Part shown: positions 1 to 5,230 of the stretch, in pieces
Layout of the letters: each line of letters opens with the position of its first letter
How positions within the stretch are numbered: the first letter of the stretch is position 1
Assembly (NCBI GenBank): GCA_966112795.1
Contig: CBHWED010000121.1
Span: 1-9,705, forward strand
Origin: Croceibacterium_A sp966112795
Lineage (GTDB): Bacteria > Pseudomonadota > Alphaproteobacteria > Sphingomonadales > Sphingomonadaceae
DNA length: 9,705 nt
Direction of reading: 5' to 3'
Notes under the pieces: generated by a model
What the model saw: the letters and a program-made list of their open reading frames with translations, nothing else
What the model was told of the DNA's origin: nothing
The model's database searches: none
Translations under genes and position numbers: made by a program

Positions 1-456
1 CAGGTGCGGCTGTTCCGCACGATCCCCGGGCTCGAGAACGCCGAGTTCGCGCGGCTCGGCGGGCTGCACCGCAACACCTTCCTCAACTCGCCGACGCTGC
101 TCGACCGCCAGCTGCGGCTCAGGAGCGCGCCGCATATCCGCTTCGCCGGGCAGATCACCGGGTGCGAGGGCTATGTCGAAAGCTCCGCGGTCGGCTTGCT
201 CACCGGCCTGATGGCAGCGGCCGAGCTGGCCGGGCGCGAGTGGGTTTCGCCGCCGCGCACTTCGGCGATGGGCGCCCTGCTCGCGCATATCACCGGCGAT
301 GCCGAGGCTGAGAGCTACCAGCCGATGAACGTCAACTTCGGGCTGTTTCCGCCGCTGCCCGAGGTGAAGAAGAAGGCGCGCAAGGAGGCCTACACCGAGC
401 GCGCCAAAGCCGATTTCGGCGACTGGCTCAGCGCGGTCGAGGTCGTGCCCGCCTGA
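1..456 (+). CDS. trmFO: TrmFO, methylenetetrahydrofolate-tRNA (uracil-5-)-methyltransferase, 3' part
   Basis: This is the C-terminal 151 residues of the folate- and FAD-dependent enzyme that makes 5-methyluridine at position 54 in the T-loop of tRNA in the cytoplasm. The segment begins mid-gene at the window edge; the GTG at position 4 is an internal Val codon, not a start. Family-typical blocks are visible: a FARLGGLHRNTFLNSP stretch early on, then PHIRFAGQITGCEGYVESSA, then a Gly/Ala-rich helix (LLTGLMAAAELAGRE). The last third (YQPMNVNFGLFPPLP) is the usual TrmFO tail. Full-length TrmFO is about 450 residues, so roughly two thirds lie upstream of the window. Its TGA is directly followed by the stop codon of the oppositely oriented EF-hand gene, with no spacer. 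The identification rests on recognised motifs and is firm. Confidence 0.95.
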   Translation, partial: QVRLFRTIPGLENAEFARLGGLHRNTFLNSPTLLDRQLRLRSAPHIRFAGQITGCEGYVESSAVGLLTGLMAAAELAGREWVSPPRTSAMGALLAHITGDAEAESYQPMNVNFGLFPPLPEVKKKARKEAYTERAKADFGDWLSAVEVVPA

Positions 457-906
457 TCAGCACCGGCACGCGGGCGCCACGGGCTTCGGCGCCGTGGTGG
501 CGAATTCCTTCTGCGAGAGTTCGCCGTCCCTGTCGGCGTCGGCCTGATCGAAGCGCTGGACGGTGGTCACCGCCCATTCCTCGAACGTCAGCAGGTTGTT
601 GCCGTCCTTGTCGAGGTCGCGGAACGCGTCGGTGCGCGTCGAGAGCATCTCGTTGCGGCTGATCCTGCGGTCGCGGTCGCGATCGTAGCGGAAGAACCGC
701 CGCTCCTCGCGGCTCAGCTCGCTCGCTTCGGGCGGCGCAGGCCCGGTCAGCCCGGCGACATCGGCGCTCGGCAGTCCCTCGGGCTGCGTCGGCGCCGGGG
801 CGGGCGGCGGTGCACCGCGTTCGACCTCGGCACGGCCCTGCAGCCAGAACAGGCCGATGCCGAGCAAAGCCAAAGCCGCGAAAGCGCCGAGCACGATCTT
901 GTTCAT
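457..906 (-). CDS. Membrane-anchored EF-hand protein
   Basis: A 149-residue protein with one N-terminal hydrophobic segment (about residues 3-22), read as an uncleaved anchor or a signal peptide. A Pro/Ala-rich linker (about 31-60) leads to a C-terminal domain with three EF-hand-like calcium loops. Loop 1 starts at D75 (D75, D77, D79, S83, E86). Loop 2 starts at D99 (D99, D101, N103, T107, E110). Loop 3 starts at D123 (D123, D125, D127, G128, S131, E134). Loop 1 lacks the usual Gly at position 6 and is the weakest. The protein ends CRC. Orientation suggests the domain is periplasmic. A purine-rich GGAAGG-like ribosome site lies about 10 nt before the ATG. It sits 36 bp downstream of the phytoene-synthase-like gene on the same strand, so the two may be co-transcribed. 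The specific function is unknown; calcium binding is inferred from the loops. Confidence 0.88.
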   Translation of the reverse strand: MNKIVLGAFAALALLGIGLFWLQGRAEVERGAPPPAPAPTQPEGLPSADVAGLTGPAPPEASELSREERRFFRYDRDRDRRISRNEMLSTRTDAFRDLDKDGNNLLTFEEWAVTTVQRFDQADADRDGELSQKEFATTAPKPVAPACRC

Positions 907-942
907 CAGCCTGCCCTTCCCCCTTGGACCCGGCGCCTCACG

Positions 943-1638
943 CTAACGCCCGGCCAGCCCCACACGCAAGGCGAGAAGCGCGCTGCGCGGCCCCGCGAGC
1001 AAGTCTCCTCCACCGCGCGCGAGCGCGGCCGCGCCGAGCGCGGCGAGGACGGCGAGCGGGCGCAGCGAAGCCGGAAGCCGCGGTGGCGGCCCGAGCGCAC
1101 GCCCCGCATCGACCGCCCGCTGCCGCTCGGCGCCTGCCGAGAGGTTGGCGGCAAGATCGGCCAAAGCCCAGATCCGTGCGGCCGCGGCCGCGTCCGCCGG
1201 TGATGCAGTGCCGAGCTCGCCCGCAAGCGCGGCGAAGGCCTGCGCGCGCGCATCGGTGAATTCGGCGATCGCCGGCGAATCGAGATCCTCGGCGAGCAGC
1301 GCTTCCCAGCCCGAAGGTAGCGCGGCGAGCGGCGCAGGGTCGCGCCAGTGGCGTAGCGACTCGAGCAGTGGCTCGCCGCGCGGCCAATCACTCGACGGCC
1401 GGCCGAGCACGTCCCGCCACCACGCCAGCCGCAGCTGCGCCACCAGCGGCTCGCGCCGGGCGCGCACGATCTGCGCCAGCCGCGTGTCGAGCGCCAGCAC
1501 CGCGAGCGTTGAGGGCCGGCTACGTGCTGATGCGTAGGCCAGCGCCAGCCGCTGGGGCGGCGGCAGCATGTCTGCCGAGAGCGGACTGTCGTCGGGCACG
1601 CCGCTCGCCTGTCCCATCAGGGGCGTCGGTGTCTTCAC
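943..1638 (-). CDS. Squalene/phytoene synthase-like protein, probably non-catalytic
   Basis: A 231-residue, Ala-rich, mostly helical protein. The best family clue is the block at about residues 31-78: LALAYA, then ALDTRLAQIV, then EPLVAQLRLAWWRDVLG. It resembles the N-terminal part of the squalene/phytoene synthase (trans-isoprenyl diphosphate synthase) fold, especially the non-catalytic NDUFAF6-like branch. I do not see the two Asp-rich DxxxD metal-binding motifs of true prenyl synthases, and the protein is shorter than their usual 280 or more residues, so I doubt that it makes squalene or phytoene. The start is uncertain. The annotated start is a GTG (1636-1638) with only a weak GGA upstream; in-frame ATGs at residues 8 (1615-1617) and 24 are alternatives. 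It diverges from the TadG-like gene across a 100-bp gap. The coding call is good; the family call is moderate. Confidence 0.68.
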   Translation of the reverse strand: MKTPTPLMGQASGVPDDSPLSADMLPPPQRLALAYASARSRPSTLAVLALDTRLAQIVRARREPLVAQLRLAWWRDVLGRPSSDWPRGEPLLESLRHWRDPAPLAALPSGWEALLAEDLDSPAIAEFTDARAQAFAALAGELGTASPADAAAAARIWALADLAANLSAGAERQRAVDAGRALGPPPRLPASLRPLAVLAALGAAALARGGGDLLAGPRSALLALRVGLAGR

Positions 1639-1674
1639 CGAATATCATCCATAACGATCTCTTAACCCAAACCT

Positions 1675-1703
1675 TTGAACTTTCACCAACCACGACTTGT
1701 TAG
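1675..1703 (+). promoter_or_regulatory. Candidate sigma-70-type promoter for the first cassette
   Basis: TTGAAC at 1675-1680 resembles a -35 box (TTGACA). After a 17-nt spacer, TGTTAG at 1698-1703 is a poor match to a -10 box (3 of 6). Transcription would begin near 1710, leaving a leader of about 30 nt before the ATG at 1739, and would place the TTG at 1697 upstream of the transcript start. The position and the AT-rich context support it; the weak -10 box makes it only a candidate. Confidence 0.3.
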
Positions 1704-1724
1704 GACCGACTCGACCTAGACCAT

Positions 1725-1731
1725 GGTGGGG
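1725..1731 (+). promoter_or_regulatory. Ribosome binding site that decides the start of the first TadG-like gene
   Basis: GGTGGGG lies 7 nt before the ATG at 1739. The reading frame is open further upstream to a TTG at 1697, but that codon has no purine-rich site before it and lies inside the candidate promoter. The ATG at 1739 is therefore preferred. Confidence 0.55.
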
Positions 1732-1738
1732 CAGATTC

Positions 1739-3805
1739 ATGCTTGACGCGATGCGCCGCATCTCGCCGGAACGACATACCGGCGTCCTCATGCCGATCCT
1801 TGTCAACAAGGACGGCAGCATGCTGCCCATTTTCGCCACCGGGGCGCTGATCCTCGCCGCGCTGACCGGCGGCGGCGTCGACATGGCGCGCGGCTACAAG
1901 GCCGAGCGGCGTATGCAGGCCGCCTGCGACGCGGGCGTGCTGGCCGCCCGCCGCGTGGTCAACACCGAAGGCTTCGGCGACGGCCTCAGCGACGAGGTCA
2001 AGGCCAAGGCCAACGACTACTTCCGCACCAACTTCGACGCGGCCGAGCACAGCGTCAGCGACGCGGTGTTCACGACGACCTCGGACGACGAGGGCAGCAC
2101 GATCAACGGCAAGGTCACCGGCAAGCTGCACACGATGATCGTGGCGGCGTTCGGGTTCGAGGAGATCGATCTCTCGGTGGCCTGCTCGGCGTCGATGGGC
2201 GTCGGCAACAGCGACATCATGTTCGTGCTCGACAACACCGGCTCGATGGCCTGGACGCCGGCCGGCAACACGACCAGCGATCCCACGGCGACGCGGATCT
2301 TCGCGCTGCAGGAAGCGATGCGCGACTTCTACGACACCGTCGAGCAGTCGATGTCGGGCGGCAACACGCGCGTTCGCTACGCGTTCGTTCCCTACAGCTC
2401 GACCGTGCGGGTCGGCCAGCTGATCCACGACGTCGATCCCGGCTACCTCAGGGACTCGATCACCCTGCCGTCGGTCGCGTTCGTGAACTGGAACACGACC
2501 ACGCCGGTCGCCAGCGGCAGCGACACCAACTACACCTACTCGTCGGCCAACTACACGACCTGGTCGCACCACACGAGCACGCAGTACAGCTCGTCGACGT
2601 CGTGCAACAACGCGAAGCCGTCCGATACCGCCTGGACGAACAACGGCAGTCCCACGAGCGTGATCGACGATTATTCGATCAGGAACGACAACGGCAACCG
2701 CCTCAAGAGCCTGGTGGTGACGCAGCCGCAGCAGATGACCGACTACGAATGCCGTCAGTCGAGCAGCAAGTGGTACGTCGACAAGCGCACCGGCACCCGC
2801 AACAGGATGAACGGCGCGTGGGAAGAACAGGCGCCGATCCCGGTCGGCACCGCCAACTCGACCTTCGTCAATGCGATCTTGCAGCAGCGCACGTTCAGCA
2901 CCAACAGCTACAAGAACTTCAACCAGGTCATCGTGCCGATCGGGATCAACTACAGCTCCAACCCGGACAAGATCACGAACGTCAGCTCGACCTGGCAGGG
3001 CTGCATCACCGAGCGCAAGACGACGACCGACGCGAGCTTCTCGTTCGTCTCGCTGCTCACCGGCATCACCCCGGGTGGCGCGACCGATCTCGACATCGAT
3101 ACGGCTCCCACGAACGACCCGGACACCCAGTGGGGCCCGCTGTGGCCGGAGCTGGCCTACCTGCGCGATGCCGCGAACGTCGCCTACGACAACCTCGATG
3201 AGGACGACTACGGCGACTCCGGCTTCCAGCAGCTCACGAGCAGCGAGATCAACGACAACAAGGCCAGCTCGGCGTGCCCCTACGCAGCGCAGCTGTTCGA
3301 AGAGATGGATTCGGGGGATTTCAACGACTACGTCGACGAGCTCACCCCGACCGGCGGTACCTATCACGACATCGGCCTGCTGTGGGGCGCGCGGCTGAGC
3401 TCGCCGACCGGCATGTGGTCCGACCTCGTGAACGAGGAGCCCTCCAACGGCGGCTCGGTCTCGCGCCACATGATCTTCATGACCGACGGCGAGCTCGATC
3501 CGGACCGCGAGACCTACACCGCCTACGGCATCGAGATCAGCGACCACCGCGTGACGCCGACCGGTGCCAGCGATGCCGACCAGCTCTCGCGTCACCGTTC
3601 GCGCTACCTGGCGATCTGCGAGGCGATCAAGGCACGCGGCATCCGGCTCTGGGTGATCGCTTTCGGCTCCGGCGTGACCCTGTCGAACGACTTGCGGACC
3701 TGCGCCTCGCCGGACAGCGCGTTCAAGGCCGCCGACGCCGCGCAGCTCAACCAGCACTTCCAGGAAATCGCCAACCAGGTTGGCGAGCTGCGGGTGATCC
3801 AGTGA
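1739..3805 (+). CDS. TadG-like pilus-assembly protein with VWA domain and Ser/Thr-rich insertion (cassette 1)
   Basis: A 688-residue inner-membrane-anchored protein. A short basic N-terminus leads to a hydrophobic TadG-like segment (about 28-47, ending TGGGVDMARGY) and the family block with C63 (QAACDAGVLAARR). A von Willebrand A domain follows with its metal-site residues: D165-N-T-G-S-M170, a Thr in TPTGGTYHD (536-544), and D583 in MTDGE. The family cysteines in QGC (C422), ACP, AICEA and TCAS are present. Between the first metal motif and C422 there are about 150 more residues than in the cassette 2 copy. This insert (about 250-420) is rich in Ser, Thr, Asn and Tyr in its first part and adds C289 and C338. 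The protein likely faces the periplasm or cell surface and takes part in assembling TadE-type pseudopilins; the exact role is inferred. The ATG at 1739 was chosen for its GGTGGGG site. The gene overlaps the next by 4 bp. Confidence 0.88.
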   Translation: MLDAMRRISPERHTGVLMPILVNKDGSMLPIFATGALILAALTGGGVDMARGYKAERRMQAACDAGVLAARRVVNTEGFGDGLSDEVKAKANDYFRTNFDAAEHSVSDAVFTTTSDDEGSTINGKVTGKLHTMIVAAFGFEEIDLSVACSASMGVGNSDIMFVLDNTGSMAWTPAGNTTSDPTATRIFALQEAMRDFYDTVEQSMSGGNTRVRYAFVPYSSTVRVGQLIHDVDPGYLRDSITLPSVAFVNWNTTTPVASGSDTNYTYSSANYTTWSHHTSTQYSSSTSCNNAKPSDTAWTNNGSPTSVIDDYSIRNDNGNRLKSLVVTQPQQMTDYECRQSSSKWYVDKRTGTRNRMNGAWEEQAPIPVGTANSTFVNAILQQRTFSTNSYKNFNQVIVPIGINYSSNPDKITNVSSTWQGCITERKTTTDASFSFVSLLTGITPGGATDLDIDTAPTNDPDTQWGPLWPELAYLRDAANVAYDNLDEDDYGDSGFQQLTSSEINDNKASSACPYAAQLFEEMDSGDFNDYVDELTPTGGTYHDIGLLWGARLSSPTGMWSDLVNEEPSNGGSVSRHMIFMTDGELDPDRETYTAYGIEISDHRVTPTGASDADQLSRHRSRYLAICEAIKARGIRLWVIAFGSGVTLSNDLRTCASPDSAFKAADAAQLNQHFQEIANQVGELRVIQ

Positions 3806-4467
3806 GCGCCCGGCTCGCCACCCGCCGGCTGCGGAAGCTGGCCCGCGCGCTGCGGCGCTCGGAGGACGGGGTCTCGCTGATCGAGTTCGCCTACATCGCA
3901 CCGGTTGCGCTGATGCTGATGTTCGGCTCGTGGGACGTCGCCCACCAGACTTACGCCCGCGCGGTGTTCGTCGGCGCGGTCGAGCGCGCGGCCCGCGAGG
4001 CCGCGCTCGAGACCGGCGACACCTCCGAGGCGGACAAGATGGTCGAGGACACGATCAGGCTCGTGCTGCCGGACGTGAAGCTCGAGACCAAGCGCACGAG
4101 CTACTACGACTTCGCCGACATCGGCCGGCCCGAGAAGTTCACCGACAATCTCGGGATCGACGCGGCGACCGGCAAGCTCAAGGTCTATCCCGGCCTGAAC
4201 AACGGCACTTGCGACGACGGCGAACCCTATGTCGACCAGAACCGCTCGGGCAAGTGGGAGTCCGACATCGGCGCCGATGGCAACGGCGGGGCCGGCGACG
4301 TCGTGATGTACACGGTCACCGCCACCTACTCGCCGATCTTCAAGGTCCCGTTCGTGCCCGACCTGTGGAACCAGCGGAGCATGACGAGCACCGCCGTCAA
4401 GAAGAACCAGCCCTTCGCGGAGCAACAAGCTTATGCAACGACTGCTGGCACCTGCACGGACGAGTGA
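3802..4467 (+). CDS. TadE-like pseudopilin A with acidic calcium-type loop (cassette 1)
   Basis: 221 residues. After a basic leader the protein has G23-VSLIE28-F, the type IV-prepilin pattern with Glu at +5, followed by a hydrophobic helix (about 24-43). TadE proteins are known minor pseudopilins cleaved by the Tad prepilin peptidase, so cleavage after G23 is predicted. The rest is periplasmic. It has an acidic loop at 133-155 with C137 (NNGTCDDGEPYVDQNRSGKW) that resembles EF-hand/dockerin-type calcium loops, and a C-terminal GTC with C218. These are the only two cysteines and may form a disulfide. The start is a GTG whose last two bases lie in the TGA of the preceding gene (GTGA overlap). 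The frame stays open far upstream within the TadG-like gene, but the basic leader, the conserved junction in cassette 2 and a GGGTGA ribosome site 4 nt before it favour this GTG. Confidence 0.87.
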   Translation: MSARLATRRLRKLARALRRSEDGVSLIEFAYIAPVALMLMFGSWDVAHQTYARAVFVGAVERAAREAALETGDTSEADKMVEDTIRLVLPDVKLETKRTSYYDFADIGRPEKFTDNLGIDAATGKLKVYPGLNNGTCDDGEPYVDQNRSGKWESDIGADGNGGAGDVVMYTVTATYSPIFKVPFVPDLWNQRSMTSTAVKKNQPFAEQQAYATTAGTCTDE

Positions 4468-4474
4468 CAGGCCG

Positions 4475-5161
4475 ATGCGCGCGCTGACCCGCACGAGGGA
4501 CCTCACACGCCGAGCCGCCCGGAAGGCCCGCTCGTTCCTCCGCGACCAGAGCGGGGTGACGATCATCGAGTTCGCCCTCGCGCTGCCGATCTTCGGGACG
4601 CTCGGGTTCTACGGACTCGAGATCGCCTACATGGCGTCGATCAGCACCCAGGTCAGCCAGGTCGCGCTGTCGGTCGGCGACAACGCCTCGCGGCTCGGAC
4701 AGACCGACAACAGCGCGGTCGCGCCGTCGGTCGCGGAAGCGGACATCGACGCGGTGATGTTCGGCGCGATGCAGCAGGGCGCCTCGTTCGATTTCGAGGA
4801 GAACGGCCGCATCATCCTGTCGAGCCTCGAGCGCGACAAGGCGACGGGGCGCCAGTACATCCATTGGCAGCGCTGCGCCGGCGACCTCAACCGCGTGTCG
4901 ACCTACGGCACCGACAAGGACGGCCACAACGGGCTCACCGGGCCCGTGCTCGAGGGGCTCGGCAAGCCGGGCCGCGAGATCCAGGCGCTCGACAACCAGG
5001 CGGTGATGTACGTCGAGGTGTACTACACCTACAAGCCGCTGCTCGCCGGCCTGTTCGTCGACAACGGCGACGTCGAGTTCAAGCAGGAATCGGCCTTCCT
5101 CGTCAGGGACGACCGCAACCTCACCGGCGGGCTCACCGGGACTGCCAAGTCGACCTGTTGA
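4475..5161 (+). CDS. TadE-like pseudopilin B (cassette 1)
   Basis: 228 residues. A long basic leader (about 1-26) precedes G27-VTIIE32-F, the prepilin-like site with Glu at +5, and a hydrophobic helix (about 28-47). The periplasmic part contains QYIHWQRC (C134), DGHNGLTGP and a final KSTC (C228). The same blocks occur in the cassette 2 partner, and the two cysteines are 94 residues apart in both. Likely a minor pseudopilin of a Tad-type system, acting with the upstream VWA protein. The chosen ATG lies 7 nt after the previous stop and gives a leader closer in length to the partner's. An in-frame ATG at 4433, overlapping the previous gene by 35 bp with a GGAG 10 nt before it, is a real alternative that would add 14 residues. 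A 69-bp gap follows. Confidence 0.85.
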   Translation: MRALTRTRDLTRRAARKARSFLRDQSGVTIIEFALALPIFGTLGFYGLEIAYMASISTQVSQVALSVGDNASRLGQTDNSAVAPSVAEADIDAVMFGAMQQGASFDFEENGRIILSSLERDKATGRQYIHWQRCAGDLNRVSTYGTDKDGHNGLTGPVLEGLGKPGREIQALDNQAVMYVEVYYTYKPLLAGLFVDNGDVEFKQESAFLVRDDRNLTGGLTGTAKSTC

Positions 5162-5174
5162 GCCGGCTTTAGCC

Positions 5175-5197
5175 CGAAAGTAACCGTGCCCCTTTCG
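5175..5197 (+). repeat. Small inverted repeat between the cassettes
   Basis: CGAAAG (5175-5180) and CTTTCG (5192-5197) are perfect inverted copies with an 11-nt loop, lying 14 nt after the stop of the cassette 1 pseudopilin B. The 6-bp stem is short, the loop is large and no U-tract follows, so this is at best an attenuator or an mRNA-stability hairpin and may be chance. Nothing else is clear in the 5162-5230 gap. I see no convincing promoter there. Confidence 0.35.
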
Positions 5198-5230
5198 AGG
5201 ACGGCGAGACTTCGCTGCTAAGCGGCGAGG

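Larger units (their letters stand above)
1639..1738. other. Divergent intergenic region upstream of the pilus-assembly cassettes
   Basis: This 100-bp gap separates the minus-strand phytoene-synthase-like gene from the first TadG-like gene and is visibly more AT-rich than its surroundings, as expected of a region holding promoters. It contains a candidate plus-strand promoter (1675-1703), two GANTC sites (1708-1712 GACTC and 1734-1738 GATTC), and a purine-rich ribosome site (1725-1731). A minus-strand GATATT (complement of 1641-1646) could act as a -10 element for the divergent gene. If so, transcription would start inside or next to the GTG, which would favour the ATG at 1615-1617. That last point is speculative. 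Confidence 0.6.

Noticed and set aside
1662..1678. CtrA binding site (TTAA-N7-TTAA) before the first cassette
   Set aside because: TTAA is present at 1662-1665, but the second half-site after 7 nt reads CTTT, so the motif is incomplete.
1697..1738. TTG at 1697 as the start of the first TadG-like gene
   Set aside because: It has no ribosome site and falls in the candidate promoter. The ATG at 1739 has GGTGGGG 7 nt upstream.
3274..3801. Upstream extension of the pseudopilin A frame inside the TadG-like gene
   Set aside because: The extended part is Arg-rich shadow sequence. The prepilin-like leader and the GTGA overlap place the start at 3802.
1700..3901. A 733-codon open frame on the minus strand opposite the first TadG-like gene
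   Set aside because: Its product is dominated by Arg, Val, Ala and Asp with no domain pattern, as expected when a GC-rich gene is read backwards. The plus-strand frame has clear VWA and TadG motifs.
5175..5197. Intrinsic terminator between the cassettes
   Set aside because: The stem is only 6 bp, the loop is 11 nt and there is no U-tract. It is kept only as a weak inverted repeat.
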